From Paludibacteraceae bacterium (GTDB taxonomy: Bacteria > Bacteroidota > Bacteroidia > Bacteroidales > Paludibacteraceae): a DNA stretch of 53,990 nucleotides. Below the pieces are notes generated by a model. That model was given only the letters and a program-made list of their open reading frames with translations, was not told where the DNA came from and did not search any database. This document shows, piece after piece, positions 26,035 to 35,134 of the stretch (position 1 is the stretch's first letter; the number at the start of each line of letters is the position of its first letter). The DNA lies in assembly GCA_017443145.1 (NCBI GenBank), contig JAFSPA010000002.1, positions 1 through 53,990 of the forward strand, read 5' to 3'. Position numbers and translations under genes: made by a program.

Positions 26035-26976
26035 TTAATACTCCCAAAGATCTTGTTCGAAATCAAGCAGTTCGGCTTCGATACGAGCTTGCTCTCGTTT
26101 AACCTCTTTGGCTGTATAGCCGTATTGTGCGTCAGGAATCATACGGTTGTACATATTTCCTTCACCCACAATATAGGCGGAATACAAATGTTTCTGGAAG
26201 AACTCATCAAACGTCACACGTTTGGTTTCGTTCTGCGACGGGATAACGAATTGTTGTGCCAAGTACGGGCGCAGTTCGTCAAAGGCAATCCAGAACAGGA
26301 TTTGGCCATAAAGTGCGTCCATAACCGGCATATCTTCGTAGTAGGTCACGTTATCAGCCTGCAGCGGAGCAATACCGATAATCTTCTGGTGCATACGAGA
26401 CGTATGACGGTCGAAGAACACTACCTCCTGAATCAAATACTTGTACTGATTACGTACAAAACCTGCGTACGAGTAGTTATTGAAACGCATCACATTGGTG
26501 GTAGAGTCATAGTTGAGCAGCATATAGTCAGAATTTGCTATATCGCCATCTCCCATATCACCGGCACGGTCCGTATTCAGAATCGGCGGTACCATCTCAC
26601 GAGGCATAGGATCGTTATCAAAATAAGGCTTGATATCACCTACGTCAGACGACTTAACGTAAATAGGCAGACCATCGACAATGGCGTCAAGGATGACGCG
26701 GAACAAAGAACGATAGTCCGGATCGTCCGGAGTTGCAGGGAAATACAACTGATAGTTCTGTTTTTGACGCATATCAATCATACGGTACACGTAGCGCGCC
26801 CAAACCACATCCTCATTACGATGGAAGGTTTGAATGATAGTGTCTTTAGCAGGAGAATATTCTGCCACAGAAATACGAGCCGATCCCTTGGAATCAAAGA
26901 ACGGATTGACATAATGTTGTGCTTCTGCGATTGTGAAGCCGAGCAGCAAGCACGTGATAATACATAACTTTCTCAT
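26035..26976 (-). CDS. gldN: Type IX secretion / gliding protein GldN (PorN)
   Basis: 313 aa with a signal peptide (MRKLCIITCLLLGFTIAEAQ). GldN binds the GldK ring in the periplasm under the outer membrane and is needed for T9SS export. It contains WARYVYRMIDMRQKQNYQLY, VDGLPIYVKSSDVGD and a C-terminal heptad-like stretch (VKREQARIEAELLDFEQDL). It is the last gene of porP-gldK-gldL-gldM-gldN, 11 bases after gldM, and is followed by a terminator. Confidence 0.93.
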   Translation of the reverse strand: MRKLCIITCLLLGFTIAEAQHYVNPFFDSKGSARISVAEYSPAKDTIIQTFHRNEDVVWARYVYRMIDMRQKQNYQLYFPATPDDPDYRSLFRVILDAIVDGLPIYVKSSDVGDIKPYFDNDPMPREMVPPILNTDRAGDMGDGDIANSDYMLLNYDSTTNVMRFNNYSYAGFVRNQYKYLIQEVVFFDRHTSRMHQKIIGIAPLQADNVTYYEDMPVMDALYGQILFWIAFDELRPYLAQQFVIPSQNETKRVTFDEFFQKHLYSAYIVGEGNMYNRMIPDAQYGYTAKEVKREQARIEAELLDFEQDLWEY

Positions 26977-26987
26977 ATCGATTATGT

Positions 26988-28532
26988 TTAATTAAGTTCA
27001 ATAGGAAGACCACGTAATTGGATCTCTTTTCCATCAGGACCTACAGCCTTGATATACTGCAAGTTAACCATGTTACCCTGTTTCAATTTCTTGATAGCAT
27101 CAAGCGATTTTGCATCCAAACGGTCACCCTTGATATTGAAGGAAGCGCCCGTAGGCAGTTTCACTTGGAAGCCGGTAATCGTAAACTTCGCTTGAATCAA
27201 ACCGTCAGCACCGTACGATGCCACAATCTTATTCGACGGATTAATCAACGCAGAGCGGGCAATCTTCGTATCTTCGGACAAGTTACCGTTAATCTCGAAG
27301 TAAGCATCCGGTTTCGGAAGACGTTTAACACGATATACTTGCGAGCCCATTACGGACACTTTACCGTCCACTTCGGCCAGCACCTCAATCGTCATCTTGT
27401 CACCACCGCCATTACCCGGCTTGATAATCCACAGACCATTCTGCTTCATAATCGATGCACCTTGGCAACGTACTTGCAGTTTCTCGTTACTTACACCCGG
27501 AACAGAGATACTAAACGGGTTATTGTAACCACGATACATGATATTAAGGTCGGTGTTGGAGATAGTAGCAGTCGGTTCGCCTACGGTATATTTACCCTCG
27601 AACGGCAGATAAACCGTTTCGCCAAGGTGCTGGTAAGCAATCTGACCTTTGTACTTCTTCTCACCGATACCCGAAGCAACGACTTCGTAAATACCATTCT
27701 CGTTAATTTTTTCTCCGTTGATAAAGTATTCCGGAGTCTTGGTCGAGTCGATACCCGCTAAGATGATTTGTGCACGATATTTACTGCCGCGAATCACATA
27801 TTCGGACGACGGAATAATATACGCACCCATTTTGTTCACACGCACGTCACTGGCATCCGTCTTGCTGTACAGCACTTGCACAGTCTTACCTTCGTACGTA
27901 CGAATATCGTTCTGAATCTTGGTCAACACGGTGATTGATGCGCAAACAGGCATCTCTTCGAACACGGTCTGTTCCCAGGAAATCTCCTTACCTTCCGCAT
28001 TAGTACCGTTCTCGGTTGAGAACATCTTCTCGATATCCTCGTTCACGGACTCGTCGTCAGCAATCTCTTTCAAGAACTCGCGGTATTCACCGATACGCTT
28101 CTTGAGTTCTGCAGCATGACCTTCATTGATACCGTATTGGTGAGGGATATTGGTGTCATCACGTTTCTTAATCTGACGAACGGTTGCACCTTTGACAGCA
28201 TCCTTACCATCTGCTAAACTAACGATGGCATCCTTGAAGTCAGCAATATAGTTATACAGATTGTCTGACTCTTCCTTAACGCGCATCGCCTTATCATACC
28301 ATTCTTGCGTCTTTTCTTGGTTCTGACTCAGTGCATTAGCGAACTTCTCATAGCCGTCTATATTACCACTCTCCGTGGTCTCGATGGTTGCGTGAAGACT
28401 CTCATCCACTTGCAGATAACCGTTAAGGATGGCAGCACTGACGTTCAACGCCAACATGGCGGTGAGCACCAAGTACATCATGCCTATCATTCGTTGTCTC
28501 GGGGTTTCCGGACAGTTTTTTGCTCCACCCAT
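26988..28532 (-). CDS. gldM: Type IX secretion motor protein GldM (PorM)
   Basis: 514 aa. One N-terminal membrane segment follows the characteristic start ETPRQRMIGMMYLVLTAMLA (about residues 9-35). The long periplasmic part has a helical first domain (about 40-220) and then beta domains, as in the known dimeric GldM. GldM and GldL form the proton-driven inner-membrane motor; the periplasmic arm reaches GldK/GldN. The length fits the family. Gap to gldL is 85 bases. Confidence 0.95.
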   Translation of the reverse strand: MGGAKNCPETPRQRMIGMMYLVLTAMLALNVSAAILNGYLQVDESLHATIETTESGNIDGYEKFANALSQNQEKTQEWYDKAMRVKEESDNLYNYIADFKDAIVSLADGKDAVKGATVRQIKKRDDTNIPHQYGINEGHAAELKKRIGEYREFLKEIADDESVNEDIEKMFSTENGTNAEGKEISWEQTVFEEMPVCASITVLTKIQNDIRTYEGKTVQVLYSKTDASDVRVNKMGAYIIPSSEYVIRGSKYRAQIILAGIDSTKTPEYFINGEKINENGIYEVVASGIGEKKYKGQIAYQHLGETVYLPFEGKYTVGEPTATISNTDLNIMYRGYNNPFSISVPGVSNEKLQVRCQGASIMKQNGLWIIKPGNGGGDKMTIEVLAEVDGKVSVMGSQVYRVKRLPKPDAYFEINGNLSEDTKIARSALINPSNKIVASYGADGLIQAKFTITGFQVKLPTGASFNIKGDRLDAKSLDAIKKLKQGNMVNLQYIKAVGPDGKEIQLRGLPIELN

Positions 28533-28617
28533 TATTTATTCAATTTTAATTAGGAACTACATTTTTATTTGTTAACTTTTTGTGCGCTATATATAAATAG
28601 GTTAGCGCATGCGCGCG

Positions 28618-29619
28618 TTACGCGAGGGCATTAAGCATATTGCCGTAAACCTTATTCAGGTCAGCTACCTGTTGAGCCAACTTCTTAGCAGCAGCCTCGT
28701 AAGCAGCATGTTCCTTAACAGCCTCGTTGATAGAAGCTTGCATCTTCTGTACGTCAGCCGACATTGCTTTCACTTGGTCAGAAGCAGCAGTAACTTGAGC
28801 CGTTTGTGCCTTGTATGCCTCCACTTGTGCTTGCAATGCATTCAGTTGCAGTTCGTATACAGAATTGAGCGAACCTAACTTAGTGCCGATATTCTCAACA
28901 CCCTTGTGCAGGTTCTTCGTCTCTGCTACCACACCTTGCATGTCAGCAACGATCGTACCGTATGCAGCACCGAGTTCTTCGTTCTTCTTGCTAACAACAT
29001 CAGCAGAAGCCACGAACTTAGCAGCAGCATCACCGATAACGGCCATCTTGTCACTTGCAGCAACCATCTTCTGACCTGCGTTATCTACGGCAGCACCCAG
29101 TTTCTCACCGGCAGCTTCCATCTTCTCACCTAACTTATTCGAAGCTACAGCAACCTTACCGAGGTCTTGCAGTTGAACAGCCGTCTTAGCCAAACCGTCA
29201 ATACCTTCTTTCAGAGCTTCCATATCTTTCTCCGTGAGAGCAGGAACATTAGCTTTCTTCTTATCTTCAGTCTGAGTCGGAGCAACACCCTCTTCGACAC
29301 CTGCGCCTAATAACGTCGGACGAGGACGAGATTGTAACTCTGCCAGATATTCAGGCTCGGTTCCATATCCGCAAACTTGCGGGAACACGTTCTCCCAGTG
29401 GAAATCTTGGTGGGGTTTATCCAATACACCGATCATAAACAACAGAGACTCGGTGATCATACCGGTCATCAACACGGGACCTGCACCGGGGAAGTGCATA
29501 ATCTTAAACAACGCACCGATAATAACGACAGAAGCACCTGCCGAATAGATGATACCGGTTACTTTCTTTCCTTGATAAGACTCATACCAACGGATGAAGC
29601 CTGATTCTTTTTTTGCCAT
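28618..29619 (-). CDS. gldL: Type IX secretion motor protein GldL (PorL)
   Basis: 333 aa. Two N-terminal membrane segments (about 18-40 and 47-64) carry Lys 39 (IIGALFKIMHF) and Glu 57 (TGMITESLLFMIG), the charged residues expected in the proton path of the GldLM motor. The cytoplasmic tail (about 120-333) is a long Ala-rich coiled coil with repeated Lys/Glu heptads. It lies 43 bases after gldK. Confidence 0.95.
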   Translation of the reverse strand: MAKKESGFIRWYESYQGKKVTGIIYSAGASVVIIGALFKIMHFPGAGPVLMTGMITESLLFMIGVLDKPHQDFHWENVFPQVCGYGTEPEYLAELQSRPRPTLLGAGVEEGVAPTQTEDKKKANVPALTEKDMEALKEGIDGLAKTAVQLQDLGKVAVASNKLGEKMEAAGEKLGAAVDNAGQKMVAASDKMAVIGDAAAKFVASADVVSKKNEELGAAYGTIVADMQGVVAETKNLHKGVENIGTKLGSLNSVYELQLNALQAQVEAYKAQTAQVTAASDQVKAMSADVQKMQASINEAVKEHAAYEAAAKKLAQQVADLNKVYGNMLNALA

Positions 29620-29662
29620 ACTAAATAGTATTTAAGGTTGTTAATAATGATTTTCTACTTTA

Positions 29663-31015
29663 TTAATCGCCAATATACGAGCGAACGCAACGGAAGCCGA
29701 TATACGGACGGGTTTGGTATTGGTACTCATACGTACGCACACCGCACTGGAGGAAGTAACTGATATCTTTCCAGCTACCGCCTTTAACCACTTTCTTTTT
29801 CAAGATATCCGGATCGTCAATACGAGCCATGTAGCAATAGTTCGGATTCAAGTCGTGCACATTCGTGTTTGCGACCGGTTGGAAAGCAGAAGCAGTCCAC
29901 TCGGCTACGTTACCGGCCATATCAAACAGACCGAAGTCATTTGGACGATACTGTGCCACTTTGCACGTAGCTGTTCCGGTATCGTCGTTATACGCACCGC
30001 GATAAGGTTTGAAGTTGGCGAAGAAGCAACCTTTTGCGTCACGAGCATAGTTACCTCCCCAAGGATACATCGCCATCTTGCGGCCTCCACGAGCTGCATA
30101 CTCCCACTCTGCCTCTGTCGGCAAGCGGTACTCTTGCGAGTTAGCACGAGTGTGACCCTGGAAGAAACGAGTACGCCAATGGCAGAAAGCATGAGCCTGT
30201 TCCCAGGTCACACCTACTACCGGATACTCAAGATAACCGTCATGCGAGAAGTACTTCAGCATCAACGGGTCGTTATACGAATATTGGAAATCGCGTACCC
30301 ATACCATCGTGTCGGGGTAAACGCAGATGATCTTGTTTGTCAGCAGGTCGTTCGGCGAACGGAGCGGACGTTCGATCGTCTTCTCTTGAATAGCGCCGTT
30401 CTCATCAATCCACGCCGTGTCCACGCGGGCAACTGCTGTCGGAGGATAGCAACCACGAGCCACATCGAACTTATTCTGCGGCAGTACAGCCTGGTCGTAG
30501 TTAATCCAACTGTAACGATAGGTCAGCAGGTTTGTGTTAAGGGTGTTGGTACCGGGGAAGTACATCACTTCCAGAGCCTCTTTCACCTCTTCGTCGGCGC
30601 TAGACCATGGAATCTTGGCTTTCCAGTTCAGACGATAATTCTCCTCGTCGAAGTCTCCATCCTTGGGCACAACGGCATAATCGGTTAGACCGGCATCCAC
30701 AAGGCGAGTCAAAGCGATGGAGTCGCGTACGTAATTCACGAACTGCTTGTACTCGTTGTTCGTAATCTCCGTCTCATCCATCCAGAAAGCCTCTACGGTC
30801 GCCATGTACACGTTGTCTTGCTGTTCAAAAATAGCAGACTGCGTGTTCGCGCCCATCATAAACGAACCCTTGCGAACAAAGACCATTCCGTAAGGATTTG
30901 CTTCCTTAAACTGAACACTGTTTCTAACGCCTACCAACTCACCGGCAGGTTTGTTACAAGCCGTCAATGCGGCTACAAGTGCCATAACAGACAATAATTT
31001 TGCAATTTTCATCAT
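29663..31015 (-). CDS. gldK: Type IX secretion lipoprotein GldK (PorK)
   Basis: 450 aa. The signal peptide has a lipobox (LTAC, Cys 20). The body is an FGE/SUMF (sulfatase-modifying-factor) fold, used here structurally: FVRKGSFMMGANTQ, FWMDETEITNNEYKQFVNYV, RLPTEAEWEYAARGG, DMAGNVAEWTASAF, GFRCVRSYIGD. GldK forms the outer-membrane-associated periplasmic ring with GldN. It follows porP by 30 bases. An alternative start is the second Met. Confidence 0.95.
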   Translation of the reverse strand: MMKIAKLLSVMALVAALTACNKPAGELVGVRNSVQFKEANPYGMVFVRKGSFMMGANTQSAIFEQQDNVYMATVEAFWMDETEITNNEYKQFVNYVRDSIALTRLVDAGLTDYAVVPKDGDFDEENYRLNWKAKIPWSSADEEVKEALEVMYFPGTNTLNTNLLTYRYSWINYDQAVLPQNKFDVARGCYPPTAVARVDTAWIDENGAIQEKTIERPLRSPNDLLTNKIICVYPDTMVWVRDFQYSYNDPLMLKYFSHDGYLEYPVVGVTWEQAHAFCHWRTRFFQGHTRANSQEYRLPTEAEWEYAARGGRKMAMYPWGGNYARDAKGCFFANFKPYRGAYNDDTGTATCKVAQYRPNDFGLFDMAGNVAEWTASAFQPVANTNVHDLNPNYCYMARIDDPDILKKKVVKGGSWKDISYFLQCGVRTYEYQYQTRPYIGFRCVRSYIGD

Positions 31016-31045
31016 ATAAATGCTTATCTATTTCTTTCGTTTCCG

Positions 31046-32002
31046 TTACAAGTAGCGTACGCTCTTGTACTTATTTGTGCGTTTGGGCTTGAGGATATTA
31101 AATCCGTAGGCCAAATACAGTTCATGTGTTCCAAAGCTCTCCAGCAACAGTTTGTTATGCGGCAACTCGCAGGAGTATCCCAGTGTCAAACCCGAAATAA
31201 TATCCACTCCAAGCAAGATATTCACACTTCCGGCGATGCGGTAACCCAATCCCCAGCGGTACCGATCTTTGTACTCGCATAGGAGCGACAGGTTGATATC
31301 CCAGGACGTGAAGTCAGTCATCATCATCAACGACGGGCGTAACTGCCATTCTTTGTGGTACTTAAAGCGGTGGTTATATCCTCCCGCTACGTATAAGGTC
31401 CCTCGCAGCCCGACTTCCGAGTAATCGTCCCACTCTACCCGCGGTTGTGTGAGGTGGCTGTAACTTGCGCCTACCCACCATACACCGGTCGTGTAGTAAA
31501 GGCCGACACCCATGTCAAACGTCATTCCGGACTTATCATCCTTTGGGATAACCTGATCGTTTGCGTCGAAATAGTCCGACTCCGACAACTTATCCAGATT
31601 GACACTATCGCCCTTAAAGCCAACATTTACAAATCCCAAATCCACGCCGGCGCTCAAGTATCCTTTGCCCAACTTATGGCGGTAGGTGTACTGTACATGC
31701 AGTGCCTGGTTGGTAAACAGTCCGTACTTATCGTTCATGAAACGGACTCCTGCCCCGTGTTTGGTTTTGCCTATTACAAACGGTGAACTAAAACTGAAGT
31801 ACGTGGTCATCGGCGCATTCGTAATGTTCGCATACTGCATGCGGTGCATGCCCGCCACTTTCATCAAGTCACCTTCGCCTGCCGCTGCAGGGTTATAGGC
31901 TGTCGGTAAATACATATATTGTCCTATCTGCGGGTCAAACTGAGCCTTTACGACTGCAGCAAATCCGACCAATACACACAAAAGAACAACATATCTTTTC
32001 AC
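31046..32002 (-). CDS. porP: PorP/SprF-family T9SS outer membrane protein
   Basis: 318 aa with signal peptide (VVLLCVLVGFAAVVKAQ), then FDPQIGQYMYLPTAYNPAAA, the typical PorP/SprF opening. The rest is an aromatic-rich outer-membrane beta-barrel of about 14 strands. Members help export or anchor particular T9SS substrates; SprF serves SprB in Flavobacterium. Here it heads the core gldKLMN genes as in Porphyromonas. Gap to the DUF2795 gene is 47 bases, within the same probable transcript. Confidence 0.93.
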   Translation of the reverse strand: MKRYVVLLCVLVGFAAVVKAQFDPQIGQYMYLPTAYNPAAAGEGDLMKVAGMHRMQYANITNAPMTTYFSFSSPFVIGKTKHGAGVRFMNDKYGLFTNQALHVQYTYRHKLGKGYLSAGVDLGFVNVGFKGDSVNLDKLSESDYFDANDQVIPKDDKSGMTFDMGVGLYYTTGVWWVGASYSHLTQPRVEWDDYSEVGLRGTLYVAGGYNHRFKYHKEWQLRPSLMMMTDFTSWDINLSLLCEYKDRYRWGLGYRIAGSVNILLGVDIISGLTLGYSCELPHNKLLLESFGTHELYLAYGFNILKPKRTNKYKSVRYL

Positions 32003-32049
32003 CTTTCAACTTATTACTTTCGTCTTTTGTCTTTCAACGTTCGACTAAG

Positions 32050-32271
32050 TTAATACTCTTCCTCGTCAAAGAAGAAGTCTTCTTTAGTCGGATAGTCCGG
32101 CCAAATATCCTCAATACTCTCGTACACTTCCTCTTCTTCTTCGAGTTCCTGAAGGTTCTCAATCACCTCCATAGGCGCACCAATACGGTTCGCATAATCC
32201 AGCAACTCATCCTTGGTTGCAGGCCACGGTGCGTCCTCTATCTTCGATGCAAGTTCTAACGTCCAATACAT
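32050..32271 (-). CDS. DUF2795-like small acidic protein
   Basis: 73 aa, soluble, strongly acidic in its second half (LEEEEEVYESIEDIWPDYP). The first half (LELASKIEDAPWPATKDELL, then DYANRIGAPMEVIENL) matches DUF2795-type proteins of Bacteroidetes. Function unknown. It follows promoter 32292-32323 with a leader of about 18 bases and has no terminator before porP, so it appears to be the first gene of the T9SS transcript. Confidence 0.82.
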   Translation of the reverse strand: MYWTLELASKIEDAPWPATKDELLDYANRIGAPMEVIENLQELEEEEEVYESIEDIWPDYPTKEDFFFDEEEY

Positions 32272-32291
32272 ACTTTCACTAAATTAGCGTG

Positions 32292-32323
32292 CAAAAGTAC
32301 AACAATAAATTGAAATATGCAAA
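32292..32323 (-). promoter_or_regulatory. Promoter of the DUF2795-porP-gldKLMN operon
   Basis: TTTG (32323-32320, within TTTGCATATTTC), 20 bases, then TACTTTTG (32299-32292) on the minus strand. No other consensus promoter is visible between here and gldN. Confidence 0.72.
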
Positions 32324-32381
32324 CTTTTTATGCATTTTTTTTCATTTTTTGTCATTTTTTTGCAAACTCGACCTTACAAAA

Positions 32382-32891
32382 TCATTTTTTCCACACCTCT
32401 TCGCTTACATTTGCGCATAAACATAGGTATCGAGCAAGGACGAAAAAATAGTCACTCAGGCGGTTAACAAACATCAATTCGTTCTGCCACTTGTCATGAT
32501 TCTCACAGACTAACATAGCACGCTCGAGACGTCTAGCAACTGTGCGGCAAACATGCGCACGACAGGCGGCCTCGCTACCTGCGGGTAATACGAACGCCTT
32601 GAGGGCCGGAACCTGTTCCTGCATTGTGTCTATCCATTGCTCTAACTGGGTAACAGAAGTCTCCTCTATGTGTAGGGTCGCGCCCGAAAGGCTGGCACCT
32701 AAATCAAACAGTCGGTTCTGTATCCAGCACAGTTGCTCGTTATTCGGTACAACGACGCGTAGCAGGCCCACTAAGGAGTTCAACTCATCGGCAGTGCCAT
32801 ATGCTTCGATACGGCTGTCCGTCTTACTGACGCGTTGACCGCTGGCTAAGGACGTCTGGCCTTTATCTCCTGTCTTTGTGTAGATTTTCAT
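32382..32891 (-). CDS. pduO: PduO-type cob(I)alamin adenosyltransferase
   Basis: 169 aa. It transfers the adenosyl group of ATP to cob(I)alamin, giving coenzyme B12. Signatures are YTKTGDKGQTSLASGQRVSK at residues 4-23 (ATP binding), EAYGTADELNSLVGLL, and the C-terminal RRLERAMLVCENHDKW and NRLSDYFFVLARYLCL. The length fits the short single-domain type. It overlaps the methyltransferase gene by 4 bases, so it ends the radical SAM operon; a functional link to the other genes is not obvious. Confidence 0.95.
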   Translation of the reverse strand: MKIYTKTGDKGQTSLASGQRVSKTDSRIEAYGTADELNSLVGLLRVVVPNNEQLCWIQNRLFDLGASLSGATLHIEETSVTQLEQWIDTMQEQVPALKAFVLPAGSEAACRAHVCRTVARRLERAMLVCENHDKWQNELMFVNRLSDYFFVLARYLCLCANVSEEVWKK

Positions 32892-33712
32892 ATGCGTAAT
32901 CGATAATGTTTCTTCAAGTAATGCGGGTCAAAGAAGACTATCCCAAACTCATAAAAGTCCATTGTTGTGGTCACGTCTTCTCGCTCCTGAATAGTCTTCC
33001 ACGCACGCTCCATATCCGGGCTGTAATGGATGTCATCCAGTATAATCATTGACTTGCCGTGCGCGTACTTAGCTAACGCGTCAAAGTAACGCAAAGTTGC
33101 CTCATACGTATGGTTAGCATCTATATAGCCGAAGTCTATATGCTTTCCTTTGGGGGCATTCGACTTTCCACTTTTATGTATAAATAGCGTATCGTCTATA
33201 TTGCCTTGCACGACGTCTATATTCGTCAGTCCGAGTTTCTTCCAGTTCAGTTGTGCCATCTCGATGAGCGCCGCACTGCCTTCGTAGGTCGTTACGTGGT
33301 TACGTGCTGCAACGGAGGCCAGATAGGCGGTCGTGATGCCTAAGTTCGTGCCCAGTTCGACTATCTCCAACGGCTGGTCTGTCTCGTGACTGAGCCAGTT
33401 CAGTATCCGGAAGAATGTCTGCGCATTACGAGCCGACTGTAAGCTATGCTTTGCCACATCGCTCACCAGGCACGAATAGGTAGCACCTTTACCTCTACTG
33501 CCGTAATCGGTCACGTCAATCCGTTTCGGGGCGTGTAGCATCGCCTGTCTGCGTTCTTCAATAGCCTGCCAGCAGTAGTATCGGTTATCGTCACGGATGA
33601 TCAAGCGCACCAAATGGAACAAGTACGGAGAGTGTATTCCCTCTCCTCCGGTATTCCAGGCACTCAACTGATGCCGCAACCACGCTCCTAAACGATATAA
33701 GTTATTCGCCAT
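32888..33712 (-). CDS. SAM-dependent O-methyltransferase-like protein
   Basis: 274 aa from the ATG at 33712 (MANNLYRLGAWLRHQLSAWN); a TTG would add eight residues. The Rossmann methyltransferase core is clear: motif I EIVELGTNLGITTAYLAS, then HVTTYEGSAALIEMAQLNWK, IDFGYIDANHTYEATLRYFD and SMIILDDIHYSPDMERAW. Substrate unknown. It sits 32 bases after the radical SAM gene and overlaps the cobalamin adenosyltransferase gene. Confidence 0.88.
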   Translation of the reverse strand: MANNLYRLGAWLRHQLSAWNTGGEGIHSPYLFHLVRLIIRDDNRYYCWQAIEERRQAMLHAPKRIDVTDYGSRGKGATYSCLVSDVAKHSLQSARNAQTFFRILNWLSHETDQPLEIVELGTNLGITTAYLASVAARNHVTTYEGSAALIEMAQLNWKKLGLTNIDVVQGNIDDTLFIHKSGKSNAPKGKHIDFGYIDANHTYEATLRYFDALAKYAHGKSMIILDDIHYSPDMERAWKTIQEREDVTTTMDFYEFGIVFFDPHYLKKHYRLRI

Positions 33713-33744
33713 CAACTCTTTGTCCCAAAATATCAAATAAAAAG

Positions 33745-34824
33745 TTATTGCAGTCTATGTAGGTGGCAAAGCATGAGTGAGCCATCTTCTCGGCGCAGAT
33801 GCATACCATTTCCTTCGCAGTAACGGAAGAAAGAGCAGGTATTGCAGGGTTCTTTTTGCTTCATCCAAGAACGGTCACGATAGGGCTTAAAGCCTTTCTC
33901 CCACACTTCCCAGAACTTATCCTTATAGATATTACCTTGGTAGTACTTACCGCGGATAGAGGTACATGCCGATATATGTCCATCCACGAGTATAGAGGCG
34001 ACCGTCACGCCGGCTGAACACTGGTACAGGTAGTCACGCACTTTGCCCTCGTAGTCGCCCAAGAAGCCCTCACAGGAGTATGAGACGTATAGTTCCTGCT
34101 CACCGGCTTTCGTTTTTTCGCGCTCGTCGTGGATGAAACGGATGAGGGTCTTGAACTCATCGTCGTTAAGAACCAATTCGGGATTGGTAGCAGCGCGGCC
34201 CATCGGGTCGATACCAAAGATACGCCAGTATTTCACGCCGAGGCTCTTCACCAGGTCACGTATCTGGTCCAGATGTCCTATGCTGCGTCGGGTTACGCAC
34301 GTCACGATATCCCATACAAGGCCTTTCTCGGCTACCGCAAGTTTAATCGTGCGGCAGGCGGCATCGTAAGCGCGGGGTGACTGACGGAGCCATTTATGGT
34401 CCTTTTCGAGGCCGTCGAGACTGATAGCGAGTGAGCGCATACCTGCTTGGCGTAGTCTGCGGAACAGTTCGGGTGTCATAGCTACGCCGTTTGTCACCAT
34501 ACCCCATGGATAGCCGCGTTGTTTGAGTTGTAGGCCTATATCCACCAGGTCTTTCCGCAGGGTGGGCTCGCCGCCGGAGATGATAATCAGCACCTCGCGG
34601 GGGTTAACATGTGGTGTAATCTCTTTGTCTATGACGCGTAGGAAGTCCTCTGCAGGCATATCGGGTTGTGTGACGGAGGAGACACAGTCACTGCCACAAT
34701 GCAAGCAGTGTACATTGCATCGCAACGTACTCTCCCAGAACAGCTGACGTAAGGGATGTAACTGTTTCAGATTCTTTCGGCGGAGTCGTTCTAACTCCAG
34801 CGCGATGCGTAGGCGCAGTTTCAT
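33745..34824 (-). CDS. Radical SAM/SPASM protein of the Bacteroidetes rSAM/lipoprotein type
   Basis: 359 aa. The radical SAM cluster is Cys 36, 40 and 43 (STLRCNVHCLHCGSDC), followed by IISGGEPTLRKDL and MVTNGVAMT. The C-terminal region holds SPASM cysteines (YQCSAGVTVASILVDGHISA, EPCNTCSFFRYCEGNG), pointing to auxiliary iron-sulfur clusters and a peptide or protein substrate. To my knowledge it resembles the TIGR04133 group, Bacteroidetes radical SAM proteins paired with a lipoprotein. The lipoprotein is exactly upstream, three bases away. The reaction is not known; modification of the lipoprotein is inferred from the pairing. Confidence 0.87.
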   Translation of the reverse strand: MKLRLRIALELERLRRKNLKQLHPLRQLFWESTLRCNVHCLHCGSDCVSSVTQPDMPAEDFLRVIDKEITPHVNPREVLIIISGGEPTLRKDLVDIGLQLKQRGYPWGMVTNGVAMTPELFRRLRQAGMRSLAISLDGLEKDHKWLRQSPRAYDAACRTIKLAVAEKGLVWDIVTCVTRRSIGHLDQIRDLVKSLGVKYWRIFGIDPMGRAATNPELVLNDDEFKTLIRFIHDEREKTKAGEQELYVSYSCEGFLGDYEGKVRDYLYQCSAGVTVASILVDGHISACTSIRGKYYQGNIYKDKFWEVWEKGFKPYRDRSWMKQKEPCNTCSFFRYCEGNGMHLRREDGSLMLCHLHRLQ

Positions 34825-34827
34825 GCT

Positions 34828-35079
34828 TTATTCGGGACGAGGTCCGTACTTAACAGGAGTGGGTTTGATAGGCTCTTTCATCTCTTCGGGCTCCACCACT
34901 TCTTCGCTCTGCATAGCAGAGTCTTGACGCACATTGAGCTCGCCCATCTGTCCCGGACCTGCGTAGATACAAACCGGTTCGGGTTCAGGAGCCACTTTTT
35001 TGTGGATGTGGCAGCCTGCAAAGATGGTAGCCAGCACGCCCAGCACCACATTGACGATAGTCATTACTTTCCGTTTCAT
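34828..35079 (-). CDS. Small lipoprotein paired with the radical SAM protein
   Basis: 83 aa from the ATG at 35079, chosen because it begins the signal (TIVNVVLGVLATIFAGC, Cys 23 in the lipobox); a longer frame from 35166 would cross the promoter. The mature peptide is only 61 residues, Pro/Glu-rich, with CIYAGPGQMGE just after the linker and PVKYGPRPE at the very C-terminus. The two Tyr-(x)-Gly-Pro motifs are the best candidates for modified sites. It resembles the lipoproteins found beside TIGR04133 radical SAM genes but is shorter. Promoter at 35103-35134. Confidence 0.78.
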   Translation of the reverse strand: MKRKVMTIVNVVLGVLATIFAGCHIHKKVAPEPEPVCIYAGPGQMGELNVRQDSAMQSEEVVEPEEMKEPIKPTPVKYGPRPE

Positions 35080-35102
35080 AAGCGTTTTTTTCGTTTCGGC
35101 GG

Positions 35103-35134
35103 CAAAGATACAGCTTTTTTTGCATATATGCAAG
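35103..35134 (-). promoter_or_regulatory. Promoter of the radical SAM/lipoprotein operon
   Basis: CTTG (35134-35131, within CTTGCATATATGC), 20 bases, then TATCTTTG (35110-35103) on the minus strand. It abuts the dnaK terminator. Confidence 0.7.
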
